Shown: piece by piece, positions 32,749 through 41,786 of the stretch
Layout: each line of letters begins with the position of its first letter
Position numbering within the stretch: the first letter of the stretch is position 1
NCBI RefSeq assembly: GCF_018918005.1
Contig: NZ_JAHLPR010000032.1
Span: forward strand, 1-64,000
Length of the DNA: 64,000 bases
Direction of reading: 5' to 3'
Origin: Paenibacillus sp. MSJ-34
GTDB taxonomy: Bacteria; Bacillota; Bacilli; Paenibacillales; Paenibacillaceae
Position numbers and translations under genes: made by a program
The notes under the pieces: model-generated
Told to the model about the DNA's origin: nothing
The model's input: only the letters and a program-made list of their open reading frames with translations
Databases searched by the model: none

Positions 32749-34572
32749 ATGGGGGCGCTTGGAAAGAGCATGCGGCATCTGAAGTCCAGCATTACCTATA
32801 AATGGATGCTGCTGCTTATTGCGATAACGTTAATCCCCTTGTTTATTTTGGGCGTGGTCTCCTATTCGATTACGAAGGACGCCATCGACAAGAAGGTCAA
32901 AGATTCTTCCAAGCAATTGATTAGGCAGACGGGGGAAAATATCGACATTCGGTTCTCGGGGTACAAAGATATGCTGATGCAGATGATTACGAACCCGGAA
33001 ATTATGTCGTTGCTCCATAAAATCCAGCAGCGGGACGAGAGCGTTGTCGAGAATTTGTCGCTAACCTCCAAACTTGCTTATTTTACGTCCGTCTCCCCGG
33101 AGTTTAAGTCCGTATCGTTTATGACGGAATCCATGTACATCAAAGGGATCTTCCGTTGGGACGACCAGGCGGAGCGCAAGGTTGATTTCTTTAACCGGAC
33201 GATGTCTGCGGGGAATGACTTTGTATGGTTTCCGACACGGCTCGGGCTGTATTCCGACACGGCGGATAACCATGAAGAGTTGGTCTTCTCCGTTTCCAAG
33301 CAGGTATTCAATATTCACGACGGGCGGCAGCTTGGGATGGCGGTCGTTCTGGATATTCGGGAAGAGATGTTGAGCGATATTTTGAAAAAAAACGCGGAGA
33401 GCGAACTTCATACGGAAAGCTTCATTATCGATCGGAACGGCATTATTTTATCCCATGCGGATAAATCGATGCTAATGACTTCCGTGGAGCAGTGGTTCGA
33501 CGGAAACGATAGTTCGTTTCTACATAACGACGCCATGGAGGACGGATTCGTCGCCCATTATAAAGGGAAAGAAGTCATGGTCAATTACTTGCAGCTCAAG
33601 AGCAACGATTGGAGAGTCGTGCATATCATCGAAAGGTCCAGCTTGTATAAGGATTCGGACCGGGTGATCCAGGTGATCGCCGTCATTATTTTGGCATGCG
33701 TGTTGTTCGCAATCGTTGCGGCCTATGCGATGGCGAGTTCCGTCTCCAGACCGCTCAAGCGGATGGTGAGAGCGATGAAGCAGGTCCATATCGGGAACTT
33801 GTCCGCCAGAATCGACAGGGACGCGAATCGAATCGACGAGATCGCAAGCCTTCAATACCATTTCAACGATATGGTCGAGAGGATCGAGGAATTGGTGGAT
33901 GCGGTCTATCGGGAACAAAACAATAAAAGAATTGCGGAAGTAAAAGCGCTGGAAGCGCAGATCAATCCGCACTTTTTATATAACACGCTCGATGCGATCA
34001 AATGGACGGCCTTGTTTCAAAAAGCGAACAATGCTGCGGAGATGGCCCGTCTACTGTCCCGCTTGCTGCATATCAGCATTGGAAAAGGAGACGATACGGT
34101 GTTCGTGCAAGAGGAAATCGAGCATGTCGAGTGTTACATGGGCATTCAAAATTTGCGGGCGGCGGGCCGGATTGAGGTAAAATACGAGATCGCCGACGAG
34201 GTCAAGCTGTTTAGAACGCCGAAAGTGATTTTGCAACCGATTGTGGAGAATGCGGTGCTGCACGGCTTCGCCGACCATACGGAAGGCGGAGTTATTACAA
34301 TCCGTTGCAGGCAGGATCGGGACCGTCTCATTTTCGAGGTAACGGATAACGGACGAGGATTCGAACAAGAGATGTACGCCTCCGCAAGCCAAGCTTGGGA
34401 CGAGATGCCTAAAGGCGCTTCATTCCTTGGCGTCGGTCTATCCAATGTGGAGGAGCGCATCAAGCTGATTTGCGGCGCGGATTACGGGCTCGGCATCACA
34501 AGCAGGCCGGGCGAAGGAACCGCCGTCGTCATTACGCTTCCGATTATGAAGGGGGAAAGCAACCATGTATAA
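32749..34572 (+). CDS. Sensor histidine kinase, YesM type
   Basis: A 607-residue kinase. A membrane helix at about residues 15-40, an extracellular dCache-like sensor to about 290, a second helix (VIAVIILACVLFAIVAAYA), HAMP (ASSVSRPLKRMVRAMKQVH), then the His_kinase domain with INPHFLYNTLD (His about 408) and an HATPase with NAVLHGF and DNGRGF. ATG at 32749 follows GGAGA at 8 bases. It overlaps the response-regulator gene and precedes a sugar ABC importer that the pair probably controls. Confidence 0.9.
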   Translation: MGALGKSMRHLKSSITYKWMLLLIAITLIPLFILGVVSYSITKDAIDKKVKDSSKQLIRQTGENIDIRFSGYKDMLMQMITNPEIMSLLHKIQQRDESVVENLSLTSKLAYFTSVSPEFKSVSFMTESMYIKGIFRWDDQAERKVDFFNRTMSAGNDFVWFPTRLGLYSDTADNHEELVFSVSKQVFNIHDGRQLGMAVVLDIREEMLSDILKKNAESELHTESFIIDRNGIILSHADKSMLMTSVEQWFDGNDSSFLHNDAMEDGFVAHYKGKEVMVNYLQLKSNDWRVVHIIERSSLYKDSDRVIQVIAVIILACVLFAIVAAYAMASSVSRPLKRMVRAMKQVHIGNLSARIDRDANRIDEIASLQYHFNDMVERIEELVDAVYREQNNKRIAEVKALEAQINPHFLYNTLDAIKWTALFQKANNAAEMARLLSRLLHISIGKGDDTVFVQEEIEHVECYMGIQNLRAAGRIEVKYEIADEVKLFRTPKVILQPIVENAVLHGFADHTEGGVITIRCRQDRDRLIFEVTDNGRGFEQEMYASASQAWDEMPKGASFLGVGLSNVEERIKLICGADYGLGITSRPGEGTAVVITLPIMKGESNHV

Positions 34573-36166
34573 AGTACTGATCGTAGATGACGAACATTTG
34601 GTTCGATACGGCATCAAAGCGATGATCGATTGGGAGGATATCGGATTTAAGGTAGCGGGGGAAGCCGGCAACGGCAAGGACGGTTTGCTTGCCTTCGAGG
34701 AATTGTCTCCCGATGTCGTCATATCCGACATTAAGATGCCGGTCATGGACGGAATGGAGTTCATCGGCCAGGTCAGGGCCCTCGACAAGCAAGTGAAGTT
34801 GATTCTGCTCACTTGCCTGGAAGATTTCGATTACGCGCAGAAGGCGCTGCGGCTAGGTACGACGGATTATTTGATCAAATCGGATATGATGCCGATAGAT
34901 TTGGAACGGGTCATGCTGAACTTGAGAACATTGCTTGACGAGGAACGGAAGGGTAGCGGTCAACTTGCCGAGCAGCAAGCAAGCGAGCCGTCCGCGCCAG
35001 AAACGATCGCAGCGGATGCGCTGCTTATGGGGCTCGCGCACGGCACCTTGTCGGAGAGTCGCGTGACCGAAGCCAAGCTGTACGCTTCCGGCCTATCCGA
35101 TTGGGAGGGTCGGCTTACGCTGCTCCATATCGGGATCGATTATATGCAGGAGTTGAGCCGGCGCTTAGCGGAGGGAGATCTAAGCCGGCTGCATACGGAA
35201 GCCGCGGAGGCCATTCGGGAGATTTGTGCCTCCAAGGGCTGCCGCAGCGAGCAATTTTCCGGCAGCGCGGGAGAATGGAATGTACTGCTCAAGGGCGCGG
35301 ACAGCGACGCCGTAATGGAACTGGGAGCAAGCATCATCTCCCGCTTATCCGGCGATTGGGGCGTGTCGGCAACGGTAGGGGCAAGCGGCATGTTCCACTC
35401 GCTCGCTGCGCTTCGCGACGCCTATACGCAGGCGGAACGCCGTTACAAGCTAAAGTTGTTTCTCGGTTGCGGCATCGTGATCGGAACGGAGCCAAGGCAT
35501 CAATCCGACCCGGGCAGCAGCCCGGCTCCGATGATGAACAAGAAGCTCAACGAATATTTGTATTCGTTGGATAAGGAAGCGATGCGGCAATATGTGATCC
35601 GAATATTCGAAGACGCGGAAGCAAGGCTCGATTACGAGAGGACCCATTTGATTTCCATTGAGCTTTTATTGAATTTGACCAATATGTATTCGGAATTAAC
35701 GAACGACCATGAATGGCTGTATGAACGGAAAAAGGAGCTGTACGACCAAATCAAAGGGCTTGAAACGCTGGAGGACCTGAAACGGTGGTTCGTCGAGGTG
35801 TACGAGGAGTTGATCCGGAAGCTGCGAAGCGTTTATTCGAGCGACAAAGGCGCCATTCCGAAAGTGATTGCGTATATCGAGCAGAACTACGACCAAGCGT
35901 TGTCGCTGCAGGTGCTCAGCCAGTACGTCCATCTGAGCAAAAATTATTTGGCTCACCTGTTCAAGAAGGAGACGGGCGAGGGGATCATTGATTATATTAC
36001 AAGAATCAGGTTGGAACGGGCGAAAGTGCTGCTTCGCGGTACGGATTTGAAGAGCGGGGAAATTAGCCTTATGGTGGGCATACCGGATTCCAAATATTTC
36101 TCCAAGCTGTTCAAGAAGATGGTGGGTGCGACGCCAAGCGAATATAGAGAGGGAAGCGACGGTTAA
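34565..36166 (+). CDS. Response regulator with AraC-type output, YesN type
   Basis: A 533-residue regulator. Receiver domain at residues 1-120 with phospho-acceptor Asp 55 in ISDIKMPVMDG, a long middle region, and a C-terminal AraC double HTH (LSLQVLSQYVHLSKNYLAHLF ... ISLMVGIPDSKYFSKLFKKM). Overlaps the kinase by eight bases. Expected to activate the downstream ABC transporter operon in response to an extracellular sugar. A terminator closes it at 36209-36240. Confidence 0.92.
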   Translation: MYKVLIVDDEHLVRYGIKAMIDWEDIGFKVAGEAGNGKDGLLAFEELSPDVVISDIKMPVMDGMEFIGQVRALDKQVKLILLTCLEDFDYAQKALRLGTTDYLIKSDMMPIDLERVMLNLRTLLDEERKGSGQLAEQQASEPSAPETIAADALLMGLAHGTLSESRVTEAKLYASGLSDWEGRLTLLHIGIDYMQELSRRLAEGDLSRLHTEAAEAIREICASKGCRSEQFSGSAGEWNVLLKGADSDAVMELGASIISRLSGDWGVSATVGASGMFHSLAALRDAYTQAERRYKLKLFLGCGIVIGTEPRHQSDPGSSPAPMMNKKLNEYLYSLDKEAMRQYVIRIFEDAEARLDYERTHLISIELLLNLTNMYSELTNDHEWLYERKKELYDQIKGLETLEDLKRWFVEVYEELIRKLRSVYSSDKGAIPKVIAYIEQNYDQALSLQVLSQYVHLSKNYLAHLFKKETGEGIIDYITRIRLERAKVLLRGTDLKSGEISLMVGIPDSKYFSKLFKKMVGATPSEYREGSDG

Positions 36167-36208
36167 GCATCCGTACAATTGACGCCGGCATCGTGAAATA
36201 TTCCACTG

Positions 36209-36240
36209 GCACGGATTCGTTGGATGAATTCGTGCTTTTT
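36209..36240 (+). terminator. Terminator after the response regulator
   Basis: GCACGGATTC (36209-36218) pairs with GAATTCGTGC (36226-36235) and is followed by TTTTT. Confidence 0.85.
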
Positions 36241-36398
36241 GATAGAGCGGTATTTTACGACAGAATGCGCGGTTCATTCCGTTTCAGTATCGCATTGCAA
36301 TGATTATGATTAAAGTCAGGAACGGGGTGTAGACGCTTACATCAAATATGCCGCGTTGCGCGCCAATCCGAATTTAATAAGAAAAGGGGAAACCTCTC

Positions 36399-37715
36399 AT
36401 GAAGAGAAACAAAAGATGGGCATCGATGTTGTTGACAGCGCTCGCAGGCGTCATGATTCTGGCAGGCTGCTCCGGGAACGGGAATACGCCGTCGAATACG
36501 GAAAAACCGGCAGATACGAACAACAGCGCAGCAGGAAACGGGACTGGCGCGCCGGTCGAAATTACGTTCTGGAATCTGTTCGGCGGCGGCGAAGGCGATT
36601 TCGTAGACCAAATCGTAAACGGATTCAATGAGTCGCAGCAGGAAGTTACGGTGAAGACGCTCAGACTCGAATCCAACGAATATTACGCGAAGCTCGGTAC
36701 GGCGCTGGCGTCGGGCAAAGGACCGGACGTAGCCGTCGCCCATGCGGACCGGCTGGCTCCGTTCGTTAAGGCGGACCAATTAAGCGCGCTCGATGATCTC
36801 TCCGCCAAAGCGGATTTTCATTTCAGCGAGATTACGGATACGAACGTAGAGAGCGTGAGTTATGACGGCAAACCTTACGCCGTTCCGCTCGATACGCATT
36901 TCCATATGTTCTATTACAACAAAGATTTGCTCAGCCAGGCGGATTTGTTGAACGAAGACGGCACGCCGAAATTCGGCGACATTTCTCCGGAAGGCTTCAA
37001 GCAATTTCTGACGGAAATCAAGAACAAAGTGCCGGGCGTGACGCCGTTCGGCGTGAACACGCCATATTTCCACGAACCTTTTTACAATCTGTACTATCAA
37101 GCGGGCGGCAATATTTTGACGGAAGACCTTGGCAAGGCCGACCTGAACAACGAGAAAGCTGTAAACGTACTGAACTTTTACCTGGATTTGTACGATCAAG
37201 GACTTAGCGATATCAACGACAAAACGCCTTGGGATACGTTCCATAGCGGCAAATCCGCGACCTGGTTCGGCGGCGTATGGGAAGCGGGTTGGCATCTTGG
37301 CGAAGACGGGCTGAATGTCGGCATCGTATCCATCCCTCCGTTCTTCGGCAGCGAATCCCATTGGTCCGGCTCCCATACGCTCGTCATTCCGAAATACGTG
37401 ACGGAAGAGAAGCAGGTTGCGGCCATGAAATTTATGAAGTACTTCACGTTGGAAGGCGGAAAAATATGGGCGCAAGCGGGCCATGTTCCCGCGGGCAAAG
37501 CCGTTACGGCAAGCGATGAATATTTGAACCTGCCGTACCGCGCCGAATTCATCGAGTCGCAGAAAACGGTGAAATACGCGCCTAAGACCGATCAATACAA
37601 TGCGATTGATACGATCGTCAAGGAATGGCTTCAGAGCATCATTTTCAAAACCGTGACGGTCGAAGACGGATTGAAAGGCATGGAGAAGGAGATCAACGAG
37701 ATCGTTCAGAACTAG
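36399..37715 (+). CDS. Carbohydrate ABC transporter substrate-binding lipoprotein
   Basis: A 438-residue family 1 solute-binding lipoprotein. Signal peptide with lipobox LAGC (Cys near 24), a Asn/Thr/Ala linker, then a domain starting VEITFWNLFGGGEGDFVDQIVNGFNESQ, the typical oligosaccharide-binder opening. Aromatic residues such as in WFGGVWEAGW suit sugar stacking. First gene of a three-gene importer after the YesMN pair; no ATPase gene is present, as usual for importers sharing MsmK. Confidence 0.9.
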   Translation: MKRNKRWASMLLTALAGVMILAGCSGNGNTPSNTEKPADTNNSAAGNGTGAPVEITFWNLFGGGEGDFVDQIVNGFNESQQEVTVKTLRLESNEYYAKLGTALASGKGPDVAVAHADRLAPFVKADQLSALDDLSAKADFHFSEITDTNVESVSYDGKPYAVPLDTHFHMFYYNKDLLSQADLLNEDGTPKFGDISPEGFKQFLTEIKNKVPGVTPFGVNTPYFHEPFYNLYYQAGGNILTEDLGKADLNNEKAVNVLNFYLDLYDQGLSDINDKTPWDTFHSGKSATWFGGVWEAGWHLGEDGLNVGIVSIPPFFGSESHWSGSHTLVIPKYVTEEKQVAAMKFMKYFTLEGGKIWAQAGHVPAGKAVTASDEYLNLPYRAEFIESQKTVKYAPKTDQYNAIDTIVKEWLQSIIFKTVTVEDGLKGMEKEINEIVQN

Positions 37716-37809
37716 TCGATCGTTGGGGAAGGGACTGCATCGAACGATGCGGTTCCGTTCCACCTTATAGAGAAAGGTTCGGTTCGCCGACCATTGGAGG
37801 AGGATGAAT

Positions 37810-38709
37810 GTGAAAGCTCAGCATGGAGCCGGCATCGGGTGGAAGAGACGTCTTAAGCTTGAATTTTCGGCGTTCGCTTTTTTATCCCCATTTGTCATAC
37901 CGCTTCTAGTCTTCTATATATGGCCGCTGCTTCGCGGAGTTTGGATCAGCTTTCATTCATGGGGAATTCTTGGTGTACAAAAGTTCGTAGGTCTCGACAA
38001 CTATACGAAACTGCTGGGGAACTCCGATTTTTTCAAATATTTATGGAACAGCTTCTATTTCGTCCTGTTGGTTGTTCCGGCCATTATTGTGCTCGGTTTA
38101 TTGTTGGCCTTATTAATTCAGCGGAAAATTCCGTTCCGGACGACGTTTCGGTCGATCTTCTTTCTCCCCTATGTTCTCTCCGTCTCCGTCATCAGCTTTA
38201 TATGGCTGCGAATGTTCGACTCGAGGGACGGGCTTGTGAATGTGGTCCTCAATTCGTTGGGGCTGCCATCCGTCAACTGGCTGACAAACCCGGATGCGGC
38301 ATGGTGGTCGATCGTTATCGCCACCGTTTGGTGGACTGTCGGTTTCGTCATGGTGTTGTTCCTGGCAGGATTGCAGGAAATCTCGCCGGATCTATACGAA
38401 GCGGCTGACATCGACGGGGCGTCCGCGGCCCAAAAGTTCCGTTATATTACGCTACCGGGATTGTCTTCCGTGATGAAGGTGCAAGTCTTCTTCCAGATCA
38501 TCGCAGGATTGAAATTGTTCGGCCAAGTGCAAATCATGACGAACGGAGGCCCGGGGGACGCGACGAACACGATCATCCGCTATATCTATGTGACGGGATT
38601 CAAGAAGGATATGTTCGGCCTCGCGGCCGCGCAGTCTACGATGTTCTGCATCTTTATGCTGCTGATCGCCGCCGTTCAATACATGCTCATGAATAGAAAA
38701 GAATCGTAA
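37810..38709 (+). CDS. Sugar ABC transporter permease (MalF/UgpA-like)
   Basis: About 299 residues with six membrane helices and the EAA loop EAADIDGASAAQKFRYITLPGL near residue 210, which contacts the ATPase. GTG at 37810 is preferred because GGAGGAGG ends 6 bases before; the ATG at 37804 touches that site. Pairs with the next permease. Confidence 0.9.
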   Translation: MKAQHGAGIGWKRRLKLEFSAFAFLSPFVIPLLVFYIWPLLRGVWISFHSWGILGVQKFVGLDNYTKLLGNSDFFKYLWNSFYFVLLVVPAIIVLGLLLALLIQRKIPFRTTFRSIFFLPYVLSVSVISFIWLRMFDSRDGLVNVVLNSLGLPSVNWLTNPDAAWWSIVIATVWWTVGFVMVLFLAGLQEISPDLYEAADIDGASAAQKFRYITLPGLSSVMKVQVFFQIIAGLKLFGQVQIMTNGGPGDATNTIIRYIYVTGFKKDMFGLAAAQSTMFCIFMLLIAAVQYMLMNRKES

Positions 38710-38726
38710 ATAGAGGGGGAATACAG

Positions 38727-39539
38727 GTGGCTCGAGCTGCAATCTATAGTCTGACCGTCTTATTGGCCGTCTTATTTGTCATTCCTCTAGTTTGGATGTT
38801 CGTCGTTTCCTTTAAACCCGAAGGCGTATCCGCCATCACGATCAAAGAATGGGTGGACTTCTCGGATTTGACGATACGAAACTACGAGAAGGTGCTTACG
38901 GAATCCCAAATTTTGAAATGGACATCGAATAGTTTGGTCATCGGCGCCATTACTACGGTGATTACGGTAGCGATTAGCTCGCTTGCCGCATTTGCGTTCT
39001 CGCGCAAATCGTTTAAGACGAAAGGTTTTTGGTTTATTCTGTGCGCTTCCGGCCTGCTCATACCGACGGAAGCGATGCTGATCCCGTTATACGAAACCGT
39101 GTTGAAACTCGAATTGCTCGATACGAAATGGGGCATTATTTTGCCTAGCTTAACGAATCCGCTCGGATTAATCTTAATCAAACAATTTATGGACGGATTG
39201 CCGAAGGACTACATGGAGGCGGCGCAAATCGACGGCTGCAAAGATTTTCGCATGTGGCGGTCGATCTATATGCCCTTGACGCGTTCGGCCATGGTTTCGA
39301 TCGGCATCTTCTATTTCATCATGTCATGGAATAATTTCATCTGGCCGTACATCGCCATTAATTCGGAGGACAACATGGTACTCGCGACCGGGCTTCCGAC
39401 ATTCCTTGCCAATAATGTGCTGCATGTGAATACGATTATGACGGCCAGCGCGATTGCGGCCATTCCGACCATGGTTGTCTATATTTTTCTCCAGAAGCAT
39501 ATCGTTCAAGGCGTTTCCATGACTGGGGTGAAAGGATAA
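38727..39539 (+). CDS. Sugar ABC transporter permease (MalG/UgpE-like)
   Basis: A 270-residue permease with six helices; N-terminal segment IYSLTVLLAVLFVIPLVWMF and EAA loop EAAQIDGCKDFRMWRSIYMP near residue 170. GTG start 6 bases after GAGGGGGA. Completes the importer; a terminator with arms AGCATCC/GGATGCT and a long T-run follows at 39548-39597. Confidence 0.9.
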   Translation: MARAAIYSLTVLLAVLFVIPLVWMFVVSFKPEGVSAITIKEWVDFSDLTIRNYEKVLTESQILKWTSNSLVIGAITTVITVAISSLAAFAFSRKSFKTKGFWFILCASGLLIPTEAMLIPLYETVLKLELLDTKWGIILPSLTNPLGLILIKQFMDGLPKDYMEAAQIDGCKDFRMWRSIYMPLTRSAMVSIGIFYFIMSWNNFIWPYIAINSEDNMVLATGLPTFLANNVLHVNTIMTASAIAAIPTMVVYIFLQKHIVQGVSMTGVKG

Positions 39540-39547
39540 TAAGAAGA

Positions 39548-39597
39548 AAGAGCATCCGGATGTCTGCGCCAGAGCATCGCGGGATGCTTTTTTTTGC
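39548..39597 (+). terminator. Terminator of the sugar importer operon
   Basis: AGCATCC near 39550 pairs with GGATGCT near 39583, followed by a run of seven T. Confidence 0.75.
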
Positions 39598-39618
39598 GCG
39601 AAAACGGGTTGTCCGCTG

Positions 39619-39647
39619 TGTCAAGACGAGCCGCGCCTACTTATAAT
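39619..39647 (+). promoter_or_regulatory. Promoter of the DUF948/YtxH pair
   Basis: TGTCAA (39619-39624), 17 bases, perfect TATAAT (39642-39647). Weak -35, strong -10. Confidence 0.5.
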
Positions 39648-39703
39648 GTCAGTAAGAAATGGGCATTCGCCCGTAAATGTCTGGATAACGAGGTGAGACC
39701 GCC

Positions 39704-40162
39704 ATGATCGAATGGAGCGTTGTTTGCGTCGCCGTCGCGTTCATCGCTGTGGCCGCGGCTGCCATATGGGTGCTGCGCACGGTGAATCAAACGTTTCTCA
39801 AAGCGCAAGCCGCGATCGAACAGTTGCAGGACGATTCCGAACAACTGCGGATCGAGGTCGAAGAACTGCTCGAACGTGCGAATCGGACGTTCCGCAAGCT
39901 CGATGAGCATGTCCACGCCGTCGATCCTTTGTTCGCGTCCGCACGCGGGATCGGCGAGACGATTGAGCAGGTGACTGCCGAAGTTTCCGCGGTTTCGGCG
40001 ACGCTGGCCGAGTCGGCCGTCGAGCATATCCGGCTTGCCCATGCCAGAAACGAGCAGCGAATCGGCGATTTGTTCGAATGGGTCGATTGCGGGTTCGGTC
40101 TATGGAAAAGATGGCAGCAGCACCGCTCGTCTTCGTCCCGGACGGATTCGCCGAATGCCTAA
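39704..40162 (+). CDS. DUF948 domain protein
   Basis: A 152-residue protein with one N-terminal membrane helix (VVCVAVAFIAVAAAAIWVL) and a coiled-coil region rich in Glu, Gln and Arg (AAIEQLQDDSEQLRIEVEEL). DUF948 proteins occur next to YtxH proteins in Bacillales as general-stress or envelope accessory proteins; the mechanism is not known. Confidence 0.85.
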   Translation: MIEWSVVCVAVAFIAVAAAAIWVLRTVNQTFLKAQAAIEQLQDDSEQLRIEVEELLERANRTFRKLDEHVHAVDPLFASARGIGETIEQVTAEVSAVSATLAESAVEHIRLAHARNEQRIGDLFEWVDCGFGLWKRWQQHRSSSSRTDSPNA

Positions 40163-40182
40163 TAACGAGGAGAGTGTGAGCA

Positions 40183-40520
40183 TGAACGACAAAGGGAAAA
40201 CATTTATGGTAGGCGCATTGATCGGCGGCATTGTCGGTTCGGTTACGGCTTTGCTGTTTGCGCCGAAGTCCGGACGCGAACTGCGCAAAGATATTAAAGA
40301 AGGAGCGCAGCAAGTCGGGGAGAAGACGCAGCAAGTCGTGAAACAAGTCAGCGAGCAAACGACCGCCTGGATCGGCAAAGCCCGAAGCAAAGCGGAAGAT
40401 CTGGCCTCGCGGCGCCGGGGCAATCAAGAGGATCGTTCCGAACTCGAGGTTGCGGAAGTTTCCGGAGTCAAGGAGGAGGCGCAAGAAAGGGAGCTTGTAT
40501 TGGAGGAAGTTTTGAAATAA
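40183..40520 (+). CDS. YtxH family protein
   Basis: A 112-residue protein with the YtxH signature: glycine-rich membrane segment FMVGALIGGIVGSVTALLFA immediately followed by PKSGRELRKDIKEGAQQ, then a long amphipathic helix. ATG follows GAGGAGAG. Second gene of the pair; the terminator at 40540-40578 (AAGACGTGGGA/TCCCCGTCTT, T-rich tail) ends it. Confidence 0.88.
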
Positions 40521-40539
40521 AGCAATCAAGTACACATAG

Positions 40540-40578
40540 AAGACGTGGGAGCGCGCGGCGTTTCCCCGTCTTTATTTA
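40540..40578 (+). terminator. Terminator after the YtxH gene
   Basis: AAGACGTGGGA (40540-40550) pairs with TCCCCGTCTT (40563-40572), followed by TATTTATG. Confidence 0.7.
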
Positions 40579-40637
40579 TGTGCAGGCATGAGAAGAGGAC
40601 CGGATCCCCCAGCCCTTCGAATCGATTTGATGCGAAC

Positions 40638-41390
40638 CTATACTTTGACGAGATCGATCCCGCTTTTTTCTATTAATTGCGACCATTCCTGATCGACATT
40701 GCAATCTGAAACGATCACATCGGCGCTTTCCAATGGAGCGAACAAATGCAAGGAATGATGGCCGAATTTGGACGAATCCGCCACGATATATGTTTTTTCA
40801 CACGCCTGGGTCATACTGTTCTTAATTTCCGCCTCCGCAAAGCTTGCTGTCGTATATCCTTTTAGAGTAATGCCGCCAGTAGCGATGAAGGCTTTATTGA
40901 CATAGATTTGGCTGAAAAAATCGCGGGACGACTTCCCGACGAACGATTGTGAATTTTTGCGCAGTTCGCCTCCGCACATCATGAGATGAATATGCTCGAC
41001 ATGACTGAGTTCATGAGCGGCGTTTAAAGAATTGGTCACAACGGTGACGTTATGGATGTCCGATTTTGCCAGCGACACGGCGATTTGATAGGTTGTCGTT
41101 CCGGAATCCAGAATAATCGTGTCATTGGGTTGAATGAGCGACAAACAATAATCGGCAATTCGTTGCTTTTCCGCCCCCCGGTACGTTTCGCGCATTGGTA
41201 TGGGAGGCTCATCCAAGTAGCGGATTCCGCCGTGAAAGCGGCGAAATTCGCCGGTCTTCTCCAATTTCTGCAAATCTCTGCGAACTGTCATATCGGAAAC
41301 TTGAAAATAATCCATTAATTCCTGCACAGACAGGCTTCCTTTTTGCTTGATCATCTCGGAAGCCAGTTGCAAACGATGTTCCGACGACAT
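40638..41390 (-). CDS. DeoR family regulator of the sugar operon
   Basis: A 250-residue repressor. N-terminal HTH (LSVQELMDYFQVSDMTVRRDL) followed by the DeoR effector domain with ILDSGTTTYQIA, VTNSLNAAHEL, CGGELRK and IATGGITLKGYT, which bind phosphorylated sugars. ATG follows GGAGGG on the minus strand. Divergent from a sugar import and catabolism operon and likely its repressor; a palindrome lies in its own leader. Confidence 0.92.
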   Translation of the reverse strand: MSSEHRLQLASEMIKQKGSLSVQELMDYFQVSDMTVRRDLQKLEKTGEFRRFHGGIRYLDEPPIPMRETYRGAEKQRIADYCLSLIQPNDTIILDSGTTTYQIAVSLAKSDIHNVTVVTNSLNAAHELSHVEHIHLMMCGGELRKNSQSFVGKSSRDFFSQIYVNKAFIATGGITLKGYTTASFAEAEIKNSMTQACEKTYIVADSSKFGHHSLHLFAPLESADVIVSDCNVDQEWSQLIEKSGIDLVKV

Positions 41391-41436
41391 AGTTACCCTC
41401 CGTTTAAAGCATAGCCCAAAGGCGATACATTATATT

Positions 41437-41450
41437 TGTTTATATAAACA
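41437..41450. promoter_or_regulatory. DeoR operator candidate
   Basis: TGTTTATATAAACA is a perfect 14-bp palindrome 47 bases before deoR. Related words occur on the operon side: ACAAACATTTTGT at 41583-41595 inside the promoter spacer and TTTGTTTATATGTTTG near 41645. Confidence 0.65.
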
Positions 41451-41574
41451 TATTAGATTACTGAACAATCATTGTCAATGCGAATCTGTTTGAAATAAAG
41501 CAATAAAATATAGAAATCCATCCTTTTGAGTGTAAGAAACCAAAAAATATTTTGTTCGAAATGTTTATTTTGTG

Positions 41575-41603
41575 TTGACTAACAAACATTTTGTTGTTAA
41601 TAT
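41575..41603 (+). promoter_or_regulatory. Promoter of the sugar operon
   Basis: TTGACT (41575-41580), 17 bases, TAATAT (41598-41603). The spacer holds an ACAAACATTTTGT near-palindrome. The leader to the first gene is about 180 bases and shows no other gene. Confidence 0.7.
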
Positions 41604-41786
41604 GAACTCGTAACTCGTGGTGGAAGCGAATACAATACGGAATATTTGTTTATATGTTTGTTTGGTTGTCGGGGTTGAATTCGTTTCCGGGAAGGGTTGC
41701 ATACGTGAGCGAGGGGGGGAGCGGTATGTAGGCTGGCGTTCTTTTAAGATTCTGGTTCCGAGAAAAAAGAATGAGGAGGGTTCGTT

